Assembly (NCBI GenBank): GCA_964580675.1
Contig: CAZOLI010000009.1
Span: forward strand, 27,623-91,622
Length of the DNA stretch: 64,000 nt
Direction: 5' to 3'
Source of the DNA: CAZOLI01 sp964580675
GTDB lineage: Bacteria > Planctomycetota > MHYJ01 > CAYXQY01
Shown: positions 7,930 through 17,392 of the stretch, one piece after another
Layout: each line of letters opens with the position of its first letter
Numbering within the stretch: position 1 is the stretch's first letter
Program-made: the position numbers and the translations under genes
The notes under the pieces: generated by a model
Databases searched by the model: none
The model's input: only the letters and a program-made list of their open reading frames with translations
What the model was told of the DNA's origin: nothing

Positions 7930-9510
7930 TCAGGACAGGAAACTCTTTGCCGCATCCCGGGCAAGTTTTTGAACGGGCTCCGGAAACATGAAAAACCCGA
8001 CAACCGCCGCAACAAGTACATAGGAAACCAGACGGTACGTGGGCAGGATTTTGGACGCATCCACATCAATCGTTTCCCCGTCCTCCGGCTGTTCAATATA
8101 AAGTGTTTTAAGGATTTTTACGTAATAGTAAAGAGAGACCACCGTGTTCAGCAGAGCGATGATCACAAGCCAGCGTAGGCCGGCCTGCTCCGCGCTAAGA
8201 AACAGGAGAAATTTCGCCATAAATCCTGCCGTTGGCGGCAGGCCGGTCAGAGAAAACAGAAAGACGGCCATCGGAATCGCCACGGCGTGAAGTTTCCAGC
8301 CCAATCCACTGTATTTTGATATGTCCTCCTCCCCGGTGGCGTCAATGAGACTAATGACACTGACGAAAATTCCGAGGTTCATGATCATGTAGATAAATAT
8401 ATAAAACAGCATGCTTTCCAGTCCGCTCTGGGTAAGGGCCACGACCCCCATCAGGATATATCCGGCATGGGCGATACTGGAGTACGCAAGGAGCCGTTTA
8501 ATGTTGTCCTGCCAGAGGGCCGCAAGGTTGCCGATCGTCATGCTCAATACGGATACAGCCCCCAGCATTACGGACCAGTCCAGGCCCGTAATGTGCGTTA
8601 CACTGGAAGGACCAACCTCGGCAAACCCGGTCCAGAACAAACGAACAAAGAAGGCAAGGCCGGCTGCTTTTGGCACGATGGAAAAAAGAGCAACGGCCGG
8701 TGTGGGAGCTCCCTGGTACACATCGGGCGTCCACATATGAAACGGAACAGCCGATATTTTAAAGCCGATACCGGCCAGGATAAGAAGCAGAATAACGGTC
8801 AGAGCCGCAAGTTCCATCGGGACCAGCTGAGCACCGTTCTGGAGGAAATATTGCTGAATCGCCGGGATATCCAGCTGTCCTCCCGTAAACCCGTACAGAA
8901 GAGAAAACCCAAAAAGCATGGCACCGGAGGCCACACTACCGTAAATGACGTACTTCAGGGATCCTTCCACCGAATCCCGCTCGGATTTCATCGTTCCGGT
9001 GAGTACGTACTGAGGGATGCTCAGAAATTCAAAACTGAGCAGAATGACAATCAGGTTCTGGGAAGAACAGAGCAAACAGGCCGCCAGTGTAATGGACAGA
9101 ATAAGTGAATAATATTCACCCTGACCCAGAAACGGGACTTCACTCTGACGCATCGAAAAAAGGGTGACGATAAACGCGCCCACGAAGAACACCGTTTTCA
9201 TGTACAGCGTAAACTGATCCACCACAACCGTTCCCCCGAAGATCAATTCCCGATCTCCCACTCCGATTGTGCTGAAATCAACCACAACCATCAAAAAACC
9301 GATTGTCAGGGTGAAGACCGTCAAATACGCACATTCCTGTTTGTTTCGAAGGTCCGACACCAGATCCCAGAATATCACCGCGAGCAGTCCGGCGAGGAGT
9401 ACCAGTTCGGGATATATCAATTTCAGGGACTGGAAAATCTCGGTGATTGTAATCCCTTCGGGTTGTGGCACGATCAGATCTTCCATCTCTTTGTTACCTT
9501 CCGTAGGCAA
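7930..9510 (-). CDS. nuoN: NADH-quinone oxidoreductase subunit N
   Basis: 526 residues and about 14 hydrophobic segments, matching NuoN, one of the three antiporter-like proton-pumping subunits of complex I. Conserved features include the P-F-H-M-W-T-P-D-V-Y-Q-G-A-P-T-P stretch and the Lys in the following V-P-K-A-A-G helix. The gene is the last of seven membrane-arm genes and lies 12 bp after nuoM. Behind it there is about 130 bp without a gene before tRNA-Ala, holding only a weak imperfect inverted repeat. Confidence 0.95.
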   Translation of the reverse strand: MPTEGNKEMEDLIVPQPEGITITEIFQSLKLIYPELVLLAGLLAVIFWDLVSDLRNKQECAYLTVFTLTIGFLMVVVDFSTIGVGDRELIFGGTVVVDQFTLYMKTVFFVGAFIVTLFSMRQSEVPFLGQGEYYSLILSITLAACLLCSSQNLIVILLSFEFLSIPQYVLTGTMKSERDSVEGSLKYVIYGSVASGAMLFGFSLLYGFTGGQLDIPAIQQYFLQNGAQLVPMELAALTVILLLILAGIGFKISAVPFHMWTPDVYQGAPTPAVALFSIVPKAAGLAFFVRLFWTGFAEVGPSSVTHITGLDWSVMLGAVSVLSMTIGNLAALWQDNIKRLLAYSSIAHAGYILMGVVALTQSGLESMLFYIFIYMIMNLGIFVSVISLIDATGEEDISKYSGLGWKLHAVAIPMAVFLFSLTGLPPTAGFMAKFLLFLSAEQAGLRWLVIIALLNTVVSLYYYVKILKTLYIEQPEDGETIDVDASKILPTYRLVSYVLVAAVVGFFMFPEPVQKLARDAAKSFLS

Positions 9511-9522
9511 TAAAAGCGTTCA

Positions 9523-11055
9523 TTACTGAATAACGCCCTGAAGATGAATAATGGCCTCGTTCATCAGGTTGATGATCGGCATTGGATACACCCCGAAAAA
9601 GATTGTTATGGCAAGAAGCGGGGTCAGCGCAAACAGTTCACGAAGGTTCATCGGTTCAATTCCTTCGTACTTGGGGTTAAGGGGACCGAGAAACACCCGC
9701 TGAATGGTCCAGAGGCAGTATCCGGCACTAATGAGGATTCCGGCGAGGGAAAGTATCGTTATCAGGGGGAATTTCTGATAAGCCCCGATGAAACACAGCA
9801 CTTCACCAACGAAGCTGATCAACCCGGGCAGTCCCAGGGCAGCGAAGAACGTAACGCTGGAATAGCCAAAATACAACGGCATCTCCGAGCCGAGTCCACC
9901 GTATCCCTCAATTTCGCGGTGATGCGTCCGGTCGTATACGATACCAACACAGAGAAACATAAGGGGACTCACAATGCCGTGGGCAACCATGACGAACATC
10001 GCCCCAACCAGACCGGCTTCCACACCCGACGCGATGCCCAGAAGGGCAATTCCCATGTGACTGATGCTTGAATACGCCACAAGTTTTTTGAAATCAGCCT
10101 GGGCCAGTGCACATAACCCCCCATAAATGATGTTCACCATGCCAAGCAGGGCAATGGGAGCCATGTATTGGCCGAACACTTCCGGAAAGAAACCGAGGTT
10201 CATCCGAAACATGCCGTACAGGCCCATCTTCAGCAGTATACCGGCCAGAATAACGCTGATGGGGGTCGGGGCTTCCACGTGTGCGTCCGGAAGCCATGTA
10301 TGAAACGGGAAGACCGGAACTTTTATCGCAAAAGCAACGAACAACCCAAGAAACAGGAGACTTTTAACGGCCCCGGACATACCGGCGAATATGCCGGTGG
10401 TCACTTCCGCGTACGCCAGCAGATGTCGGATGTTGAATGGATTCAGCTCCGTTCCGGCCCCGAACGAAGCCCCGGCCGGAAACGTAACGCCGTCCAGACG
10501 AAAGTATACCACCAGGACAAAAAGAAGCAGAAAAATGCTGCCAAACAACGTGTAAAGAAAGAATTTGATGGCTGCGTATTCCCGGCGTTCCCCGCCCCAG
10601 ATACCAATGAGGAAATACATCGGCAACAGCATCACTTCCCAGAACACGTAAAACAGGAAGAGGTCAAGGGCAACGAAAACGCCCATCATGCCCACGTGAA
10701 GAAGGAGGAACAGACTGAAATACCCTTTCACGGACTTCTCAATTTTGAGCGAGGCGATAACGGCCACAAAGGATATCAGGGCCGTAAGGATCGCCAGTGG
10801 TGCACTGATGCCGTCTACCCCCACGTGATACTGGATGCCAAACGTGCCAATCCAGTCCACCTGCTGAATAAACTGAAAGCCATTTGCGGCCGTATTAAAA
10901 TTCATCCATAGGTAGATGCCCGCAAGCAGTGGAACGGCCGTTGAGACAAGCGCCATTCCTTTCACGACCTGATCCCGTCCACGGGGGGTCAGCAAAATAC
11001 CGATCATCCCGAGCACGGGAAAAAACACCATGATTGTCAGTATCCAGGTATCCAT
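9523..11055 (-). CDS. nuoM: NADH-quinone oxidoreductase subunit M
   Basis: 510 residues, the normal length for NuoM. It contains the F-H-T-W-L-P-D-A-H-V-E-A-P-T motif and the conserved Lys/Glu pattern of the antiporter-like subunits (F-W-E-V-M-L-L-P; Y-S-S-I-S-H-M-G). It forms one proton-translocating module in the membrane arm of complex I. Its ATG overlaps the final base of the nuoL stop region (1 bp) and nuoN follows after 12 bp, so translation is probably coupled. Confidence 0.95.
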   Translation of the reverse strand: MDTWILTIMVFFPVLGMIGILLTPRGRDQVVKGMALVSTAVPLLAGIYLWMNFNTAANGFQFIQQVDWIGTFGIQYHVGVDGISAPLAILTALISFVAVIASLKIEKSVKGYFSLFLLLHVGMMGVFVALDLFLFYVFWEVMLLPMYFLIGIWGGERREYAAIKFFLYTLFGSIFLLLFVLVVYFRLDGVTFPAGASFGAGTELNPFNIRHLLAYAEVTTGIFAGMSGAVKSLLFLGLFVAFAIKVPVFPFHTWLPDAHVEAPTPISVILAGILLKMGLYGMFRMNLGFFPEVFGQYMAPIALLGMVNIIYGGLCALAQADFKKLVAYSSISHMGIALLGIASGVEAGLVGAMFVMVAHGIVSPLMFLCVGIVYDRTHHREIEGYGGLGSEMPLYFGYSSVTFFAALGLPGLISFVGEVLCFIGAYQKFPLITILSLAGILISAGYCLWTIQRVFLGPLNPKYEGIEPMNLRELFALTPLLAITIFFGVYPMPIINLMNEAIIHLQGVIQ

Positions 11056-13610
11056 TATTCTCCCATTAAACCGAATTTAACCCATTGAGCTAATTTTTTT
11101 CCGAACAGAGCGCACAGGGCGAGAAATCCACCGACGGCAAGCACAACGGTTAACATGCCCTGCGGCTCAACAACAGATTCTCGAATAAACCGCCAGAGGT
11201 AATCCCAGCCCGTCCCCCCGGTCCCCCAGTCAAGGAACAGGAACGTGAAGACCACAAGCACAAGAACACCGGTCGCAATCATGCCCAGGTACGCTCGAAT
11301 TCGTCCGGTCTGGGGACTTCTTGCCACGTTTCCGGCTTCGCTTACCCCGTCGGCCGTGTAATTCACCACCCCGTCCACAATATTGTCGTCCGTCCAGCGG
11401 GAGTAGGTCGAGGAACTAAGAACAAATCGTGCGGCACCATCCACAATTGAATCAATGATCCGAAGATCCACCGCATCCGCGAGGAATCGAGAAAAGGAAA
11501 GGGCGGGAAGTACCAGCCCCCCGTACACCAGTTCGTTTATGTAATACTTCCGTTCCAGAAGGTGATACAGAGGAGCGAAGGTGTTCGATATGGTTTTCGG
11601 TTCCACCAATTTCATCGGTTCCCAGTACAGCAAGCCGGCGCCGCCGATGCCAATGATGACCACAAACAGGGAAAGCCCCAGCGTATAATTATGAGCTTCT
11701 TTTTCCAGTTCACCGTGACCTCCGTGGCCCTTTCCGTGCCCTTTCTTTTTTGCTCCCGACGTATCGTGTTTCTCCTTCTGATCGTGATGGTCCGTTCCTC
11801 CGGAATTTTGATTGTTCTTCGCGGACTCGTGACCGGACGACTCACCCTGGTTTTCGGCCGTTTGATGGTCTTTTCCGTGGGATATGCCCGCATCAGCACC
11901 CATCATTGCGGCAACCGAACCACCGTGTGCGCGAATTTTCTCCCGAGTGGGTTTCTCAAGACCCACATTGCTCTTCTCAAACCACGTGGAGGATCCTATC
12001 GGATTTGGCCCGATAACGAAGAAGAACGAGAGGGCGGCAAGAACCGTAAGTGGAACGACCATGTTGTTCGGTGATTCATGGGCGTGCTCATAGGCTTCCT
12101 CGTCCCGCGGTTCACCGAAGAACGTGAGGAACATCAGACGGAACATGTAAAATGCCGTGAGGACCGCGGCACCAAACCCAAACACAGGCAGCAACCAGTC
12201 AATAATCCCCCCCGCCGGCACCAGACCGGCCGCGTTTCCCTCCATGGCCGACAACAGGGTTTCAAAAAGAATCTTGTCTTTTGTAATAAATCCGCTAAAG
12301 AGGGGTACACCCGAAATGGAAAGGGTGGCAATCATCATCGTGGCAAACGTCCACGGCATCGCTTTCCGCAATCCCCCCATTTCCCACATATCATTCGTGT
12401 GGACCGCGTGAATCACACTTCCCGAACAGAGGAAGAGAAGGGCCTTGAAATACGCATGGGTATACAGGTGTGAAAAACCCGCCAGCCAGCCGCCGACCCC
12501 CAGGGCCAGTATCATATACCCAAGCTGACTGATTGTGGAGTACGCGAGAACACGCTTGATCCCGTCCGCCACCAGAGCCATTGTTGCGGCGAAAAAGGCG
12601 GTAAACCCACCAACCAGCGCTATGAACACCAGGGCTTCTTTCGTGAAGAAGGGAAACAACCGGGCGACCAGATACACACCGGCGGCGACCATCGTTGCCG
12701 CGTGAATAAGCGCGGAGACCGGCGTGGGACCTTCCATGGCGTCCGGCAACCAGATATGAAGAGGAAACTGGGCCGATTTCCCGACGGCTCCCATAAATAG
12801 ACCGATACCGGCAATGGTCCAGACCTGATGACCACTCAGGGAAAAGAGCGTGTAATCCGTCATTCCGGCACCCAGTTTTGAGAATTCAAAGGTGAAATCC
12901 AGTGACGAAAATCCACCGGTTGGTTCGGCCGCCGCCACTGCCTGAAACAATTCGTGATAATTCATCACACCAAGGTGCATAACAACAAGAAGTATGCCTA
13001 TGAACATGCCAATATCCCCCACTCTTGTCGTGAGGAACGCCTTGATGCTCGCCTTGGCCGGACCGAGGTCCCTGCTTTCGAACCAGAAACCGATCAGCAG
13101 ATATGAACAGAGCCCCACAAGTTCCCAGAATATGTAGAGCCCAAAAATGTTGTCCACGAGGATCAACCCCAGCATGGAGAACGTAAACAGGTTCAGAAAA
13201 GCAAAGAACCGGGGATACTTATCATCACCCTCCATGTAGCCCACCGAGTACAGGTGAACGAGAAACGAAACAAGCGTAACCACAAACAGCATAATGATGG
13301 TTACGTGGTCCACGAGGAATCCCAGGTCCAGGGATCCCAGAAACACATTACCGTCATCCGCCGAAACAATCCCCGCGGGCACCCACGTAAAGGACGCCGT
13401 TTTCATGATGGTTCCGTCACCGGTAACCATCTGGGTGAAAAACAGCATGCTCAACAGGAAGGAAATGCCGACCGCCCCAATGGAAACCCAATCTCCCTCT
13501 CGGGGAAGGTATCGACCGATAAATATCTGGACGGTAAACCCCGCGAGGGGAGCGAGCCAGAGCAGAAGCACAAACCAAACCCAGTTCGTTGAAGACAGTA
13601 TCTCGGTCAT
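11055..13610 (-). CDS. nuoL: NADH-quinone oxidoreductase subunit L, enlarged
   Basis: 851 residues, clearly longer than the 610-700 usual for NuoL. The antiporter-like core is intact: F-W-E-L-V-G-L-C-S-Y-L-L-I-G, the F-P-L-H-I-W-L-P-D-A-M-E-G-P-T-P motif and the conserved Lys in G-I-K-R-V-L-A-Y-S. The extra length comes mainly from a hydrophilic insertion at about residues 540-640, very rich in His, Gly, Lys and Glu, between transmembrane segments near the C-terminal third. After it come further hydrophobic segments and the part that in other NuoL proteins forms the long lateral helix. It is the distal proton pump of complex I. It overlaps nuoK by 4 bp and nuoM by 1 bp. Confidence 0.95.
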   Translation of the reverse strand: MTEILSSTNWVWFVLLLWLAPLAGFTVQIFIGRYLPREGDWVSIGAVGISFLLSMLFFTQMVTGDGTIMKTASFTWVPAGIVSADDGNVFLGSLDLGFLVDHVTIIMLFVVTLVSFLVHLYSVGYMEGDDKYPRFFAFLNLFTFSMLGLILVDNIFGLYIFWELVGLCSYLLIGFWFESRDLGPAKASIKAFLTTRVGDIGMFIGILLVVMHLGVMNYHELFQAVAAAEPTGGFSSLDFTFEFSKLGAGMTDYTLFSLSGHQVWTIAGIGLFMGAVGKSAQFPLHIWLPDAMEGPTPVSALIHAATMVAAGVYLVARLFPFFTKEALVFIALVGGFTAFFAATMALVADGIKRVLAYSTISQLGYMILALGVGGWLAGFSHLYTHAYFKALLFLCSGSVIHAVHTNDMWEMGGLRKAMPWTFATMMIATLSISGVPLFSGFITKDKILFETLLSAMEGNAAGLVPAGGIIDWLLPVFGFGAAVLTAFYMFRLMFLTFFGEPRDEEAYEHAHESPNNMVVPLTVLAALSFFFVIGPNPIGSSTWFEKSNVGLEKPTREKIRAHGGSVAAMMGADAGISHGKDHQTAENQGESSGHESAKNNQNSGGTDHHDQKEKHDTSGAKKKGHGKGHGGHGELEKEAHNYTLGLSLFVVIIGIGGAGLLYWEPMKLVEPKTISNTFAPLYHLLERKYYINELVYGGLVLPALSFSRFLADAVDLRIIDSIVDGAARFVLSSSTYSRWTDDNIVDGVVNYTADGVSEAGNVARSPQTGRIRAYLGMIATGVLVLVVFTFLFLDWGTGGTGWDYLWRFIRESVVEPQGMLTVVLAVGGFLALCALFGKKLAQWVKFGLMGE

Positions 13611-13927
13611 CCTTTTAGCTCGTCCGTTTCATCCACGTCGATGACTTCGAATCGCCTGTATATCTGAAGAACGATCGCCAGAGCGACCGCTGCTTCGGCG
13701 GCGGCAAGAACAATAATAAACACCGCAAACACATGTCCTTCCCACCAGTTCGGACTGTACCGGGCAAACGCAATAAGATTGACGTTGGCAGAATTCAGCA
13801 CCAGTTCCACCCCCATAAGAACGGCTATGGCGTTCTTCCGGGTGACCAGGTTAAACAGACCAAGACCAAAAAGAAGCACCCCGATAACGAGGAAATGCTT
13901 CAGGGTTATGTCAAACACACCACTCAT
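13607..13927 (-). CDS. nuoK: NADH-quinone oxidoreductase subunit K
   Basis: 106 residues with three transmembrane helices. The conserved membrane-buried Glu residues lie in M-G-V-E-L-V-L-N-S-A-N-V-N and A-A-A-E-A-A-V-A-L-A-I. These glutamates are part of the proton channel near the quinone site. The gene overlaps nuoJ (4 bp) and nuoL (4 bp), typical of a tightly coupled operon. Confidence 0.95.
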   Translation of the reverse strand: MSGVFDITLKHFLVIGVLLFGLGLFNLVTRKNAIAVLMGVELVLNSANVNLIAFARYSPNWWEGHVFAVFIIVLAAAEAAVALAIVLQIYRRFEVIDVDETDELKG

Positions 13928-14640
13928 GATTTTTCCTCCAGTTCTTTCGCCGCTTCCCGAGCCTCCTCAAGTTCTTTCGGTTTGCGCCGTCTCGCCAGAT
14001 ACGCCGCACCGAGCAGTGCCACGAGAAGCAACATGGAAATTTCCTCGAATGCCAGCAAATACTTCCCCATCATGGAACGACCGATATAGTCAACGGTTCC
14101 AAAAGAATCTCCCCCCTCCTCACCATTTGATTTCTCCTGGTCCGACGCCTGGCCGGTCTCCGATCCATCCTTCGTTTCAGCTTGCTTTTCCCGGTATTTC
14201 TCCGCCGTTTTCTCCGGGTATCCCGACTCGTGTTCGGCAAACAGATTTGGGTTCCGTCCCTGTTTCGAAAACCGGCTTTGCCAATCCACGCCCAGGACAA
14301 CCACAAGTAGTAACCCGGTAAGAACCACGGGAATGGTTTTGGCAAAGAGGGACCCGGTAACTTCATTTGGCACCTTCACCTCCCCGATCCGTCTGGTAAG
14401 CATGATGCCGAACAGAATAAGGACGAGAATACCCCCAACGTATACAACAATCTGTATACCGGCAACAAAGTCCGCATGAGCATACACGAAAAGCCCGGCC
14501 ACCCCTAACAGAGAGAACAGTAGTCCCATGGCCGAATACACCAGGTTCCGTGCGCGCGCCACCACCAGTCCCGATCCGAGCGCAATGGCGGCCAGCACGT
14601 AAAAAATCAGGCCATGAAGTATCTTTGCTGCGTCCATCAA
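13924..14640 (-). CDS. nuoJ: NADH-quinone oxidoreductase subunit J with charged insertion
   Basis: 238 residues, longer than the usual 165-200. The membrane core is standard: A-R-N-L-V-Y-S-A-M-G-L-L near residues 30-41, Y-V-G-G-I-L-V-L-I-L-F around the third helix, and a late helix ending in A-A-Y-L-A-R-R. A highly charged hydrophilic segment (about residues 122-185, rich in Glu, Lys, Gln and Gly) separates the fourth and fifth helices and probably forms an extended loop. NuoJ contributes to the proton pathway next to NuoK and NuoA. The gene is 27 bp after nuoH; no nuoI lies between them, unlike most nuo operons. Confidence 0.92.
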   Translation of the reverse strand: MMDAAKILHGLIFYVLAAIALGSGLVVARARNLVYSAMGLLFSLLGVAGLFVYAHADFVAGIQIVVYVGGILVLILFGIMLTRRIGEVKVPNEVTGSLFAKTIPVVLTGLLLVVVLGVDWQSRFSKQGRNPNLFAEHESGYPEKTAEKYREKQAETKDGSETGQASDQEKSNGEEGGDSFGTVDYIGRSMMGKYLLAFEEISMLLLVALLGAAYLARRRKPKELEEAREAAKELEEKS

Positions 14641-14667
14641 TTCCTCCGGTGATCCAATTCAGCGCGA

Positions 14668-15798
14668 TTAAAAGAGTCCAGCATCAAAATACACCTCAAG
14701 TATGCCCACAAAGGCAAGGTTCACGAACGAAATCGGGATAAGTACTTTCCAGCAGAGACTCATCAATTGATCCACCCTGTACCTTGGAAGCGTCCACCGC
14801 ATGAACATCATGACCAGCACAAAGAAGTATCCTTTTACCAGAAACCAGACAAGCCCTTCAAGGATGGGCAAATACGTACCGGAAAGGATGGTTCCGGGAT
14901 ACGGCGGTTGCCAGCCACCGAGAAAGAGAATGCTCGTCATCACGCCCACCAGAAACATGTTTGCGTATTCCGCCATGAAAAAGAACCCGAACCGCATTCC
15001 CGTGTATTCCGTGTGGAAACCACCGACGAGTTCCGATTCGGATTCCGGAAGGTCAAAGGGAGCACGATTCACTTCGGCCACGCCCGCAATGAAGAAAATA
15101 AGAAACATGACCGGCGTAAAGGGGATGTACCAGAAGAGAAACCAGTTGTAAAACCAACCCTGCTGCCGGGCAATGATTTCGTTCAGGTTCAGACTTCCCA
15201 TAACCATCACCACGGCGAGAAACGTGATACCGGCCGGAAGTTCATAGGAAACAATCTGGGCAGCTGACCGCATGGCCCCGTAGAGAGACCATTTGTTCCC
15301 GGACGACCAACCGGCCAGCAAAATGCCGATCACACCCACGCTCAGCACCCCGAGCACATAAAGTGCTCCGATGTTCATGTCGGCCCCGTACACGCCATCG
15401 GAAATCGGAATCACGGCAAAGACGGGAAACGATCCGGCAAACACAATATAGGGAGACAGTTTGAACAGAGGCTTATCGGCCGCCTCCGGTATAATGTCCT
15501 CCTTCAGAATCAACTTTATCCCGTCGGCCATAAACTGGAATAAACCGAAGGCCCAGATTTTAATATTGGTGAAGGGGATCCGAATATGGATCTCACTCGG
15601 CCCGATTCGCTGTTGTATATCGGCGGCAACTTTTCGTTCCAGATACGTTGATATACCGGCCAGGTTCGCAACAATTCCCAGCACGAGCAAACAGTACCAG
15701 AGCATCAGGGGGATGTAAAGAAGAGCCGGATCCATCCCCTGAAACAGCTCAAATGATTCGGTGAGGACGTTTATGATTTGATCGTAGTAACCGGTCAT
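14668..15798 (-). CDS. nuoH: NADH-quinone oxidoreductase subunit H
   Basis: 376 residues with eight or nine transmembrane helices. NuoH signatures are plain: E-R-K-V-A-A-D-I-Q-Q-R-I-G-P, then R-A-P-F-D-L-P-E-S-E-S-E-L-V-G-G-F-H-T-E-Y, which lines the quinone cavity. It connects the membrane and peripheral arms of complex I. It lies 3 bp downstream of nuoA and 27 bp upstream of nuoJ. Confidence 0.95.
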   Translation of the reverse strand: MTGYYDQIINVLTESFELFQGMDPALLYIPLMLWYCLLVLGIVANLAGISTYLERKVAADIQQRIGPSEIHIRIPFTNIKIWAFGLFQFMADGIKLILKEDIIPEAADKPLFKLSPYIVFAGSFPVFAVIPISDGVYGADMNIGALYVLGVLSVGVIGILLAGWSSGNKWSLYGAMRSAAQIVSYELPAGITFLAVVMVMGSLNLNEIIARQQGWFYNWFLFWYIPFTPVMFLIFFIAGVAEVNRAPFDLPESESELVGGFHTEYTGMRFGFFFMAEYANMFLVGVMTSILFLGGWQPPYPGTILSGTYLPILEGLVWFLVKGYFFVLVMMFMRWTLPRYRVDQLMSLCWKVLIPISFVNLAFVGILEVYFDAGLF

Positions 15799-15801
15799 GG
15801 C

Positions 15802-16314
15802 TTATTCCACAGGATCCTGCTCTTCAGCTGAATCTATTCGCACCCCGGCCGTCTCCTTGAGTTGCCCTTTCTCCTCTTTGAGAATACCTTCTTCCATTTT
15901 GATCTCTTTTGCCAGCACACCCTTCTGCTCCCGTTCCTCAACAGGTTTCTCGGGCAAACCAACCCATTCCAGGTCCCCTTTCGCCCAGGAATAAACCAGG
16001 CCAAACAGGAGAATGCCCACGAAAATAAACATCTTGACAAGGCCCACCATCCCCGTATCCGAAAACGTAACCGCCCAGGGAAACAGCATCGCAATTTCAA
16101 CTTCAAATATAAGGAAAATCAGTGCGATTACGTAAAATCGGATATTAAAATGAACGTAGGACGTTCCGATCGGGTCCTCCCCGCATTCATATGAAATGGT
16201 CTTTTCGGGTGTCGGATTGTCCGGACGCAGGATGCTCCCCACCGTGATAATCGCGAGGAGAAAGAGCATTCCCACGATTAAGAAAAGCAGCGCGTTTGAA
16301 AAGTGATAAAGCAT
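15802..16314 (-). CDS. nuoA: NADH-quinone oxidoreductase subunit A
   Basis: From the ATG at 16314 the protein has 170 residues; an upstream ATG at 16344 would add ten non-hydrophobic residues. The first helix, the Y-E-C-G-E-D-P loop and F-L-I-F-E-V-E-I-A-M-L-F-P-W identify NuoA, a three-helix subunit next to NuoH and NuoJ. A charged C-terminal tail of about 50 residues (after W-V-G-L-P-E-K-P) extends it past the usual 120-147 residues. It is the first gene of the nuo cluster, with a good promoter about 95 bp upstream. Confidence 0.93.
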   Translation of the reverse strand: MLYHFSNALLFLIVGMLFLLAIITVGSILRPDNPTPEKTISYECGEDPIGTSYVHFNIRFYVIALIFLIFEVEIAMLFPWAVTFSDTGMVGLVKMFIFVGILLFGLVYSWAKGDLEWVGLPEKPVEEREQKGVLAKEIKMEEGILKEEKGQLKETAGVRIDSAEEQDPVE

Positions 16315-16407
16315 CGTTGACGACCGGCACCCGGCGACGATCAAGTTATCTGAATACCGGGCCGTTCGTGGTGAAATGGAGAAACCTTCTCAATAAATTT
16401 TTGGTTC

Positions 16408-16436
16408 ATTATAATGAGGAGAAATACAATAGTCAA
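16408..16436 (-). promoter_or_regulatory. Promoter of the nuo operon
   Basis: Read on the minus strand: TTGACT (16436-16431), a 17-bp spacer, and a perfect TATAAT (16413-16408). Transcription would start near 16400, giving a leader of about 85 nt before nuoA. It is the best promoter match in the window. Confidence 0.65.
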
Positions 16437-16530
16437 GGACGGAACGGACGGGGGAATCCAATTCTGAATTCGCCGGACATTCTGTCCAACCTCCACAATC
16501 AACCTCAAGGTGTTCCCGTTGGAAATAACC

Positions 16531-17262
16531 CTATCGTTTGGCCTTCAGATACCGTCGAAGTTTCTCCCGGATCTCCTTCGTCGGAAAATGCCTTCCCGGG
16601 GAATCCGTGTAACCGGGGCGCCACTCATTCGCCCCCTTCACCTTTTCGGAGGGAATGCCAAAATGATGACAGAGCCTTCGAAGGAGCTGGACCAGGGAAA
16701 CCAGCTGGGATCTATTCGGTCGGTTTTTGTTAAAATTCCCCACCAGGCAGATGCCGATCGCCCGCCGGTCAATGTTCTTTTTTCCTGTTTGTGGACCCGG
16801 CTTCCTTCGCTTCCATCGGATGGTCTCCCGTACCCGACCATTGGTCATGCCGTTTCCATTGCCGATCACAAAATGATATTTGACGCCGCCGGGAATCTCC
16901 AGTTCCTCCCGGTGATATCGATCAAAACCCTCCACGGATCCTCCGTCCGTCCCGCTGTGGTGGATCACAATTCGTCTCCACCTGTTCCGTCCGGAGGATG
17001 CCGGATCCGCACCGTCCGCCTTCTCCTGGTTCGGATCCGAATTCTTGGATGTTCCGGCTTCCGAATTTGTTCCGCTGTCCTTCGCCGACTCCTGACCTGA
17101 ACCGGATCGCTCCCTGAGGTTATTAGCAACCCGGGAAACGACCTCTCGCACATTCTCCATCGTGCCGGTATACGGGTCCTCACCCGTCAGGAACAGGTGT
17201 CCGGCAAGATACACGGCCGCAACAGTTGCCACACAGAGAAGCAAATCCAGTACGCGAAGCAT
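16531..17262 (-). CDS. Membrane-anchored N-acetylmuramoyl-L-alanine amidase
   Basis: 243 residues. An uncleaved N-terminal hydrophobic helix (about 5-25) is followed by a polar linker rich in Ser, Gly, Asp and Glu (about 45-90), then an amidase_2/PGRP-type domain. Visible ligands are the first His pair in I-V-I-H-H-S-G, Y-H-F-V-I-G-N-G and the later W-R-P-G-Y-T-D-S-P-G-R-H region. Family members are zinc enzymes that cut between N-acetylmuramic acid and L-alanine in peptidoglycan. The anchored domain should face the periplasm and act in wall turnover. The expected second His/Cys zinc ligand pattern is C/D-x-P-G-R; here D-S-P-G-R-H is present. Confidence 0.8.
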   Translation of the reverse strand: MLRVLDLLLCVATVAAVYLAGHLFLTGEDPYTGTMENVREVVSRVANNLRERSGSGQESAKDSGTNSEAGTSKNSDPNQEKADGADPASSGRNRWRRIVIHHSGTDGGSVEGFDRYHREELEIPGGVKYHFVIGNGNGMTNGRVRETIRWKRRKPGPQTGKKNIDRRAIGICLVGNFNKNRPNRSQLVSLVQLLRRLCHHFGIPSEKVKGANEWRPGYTDSPGRHFPTKEIREKLRRYLKAKR

Positions 17263-17392
17263 AACATCCTGCGTAAATCCAAGACATCAACATGCTAAAA
17301 AGCCTCACCTCACCTGCACTATATACCATCGACGCACGAACGGAAAAAAATTCACGAAACGGACGGACGCCTTTCCCGTTAGAAGGCCCACG

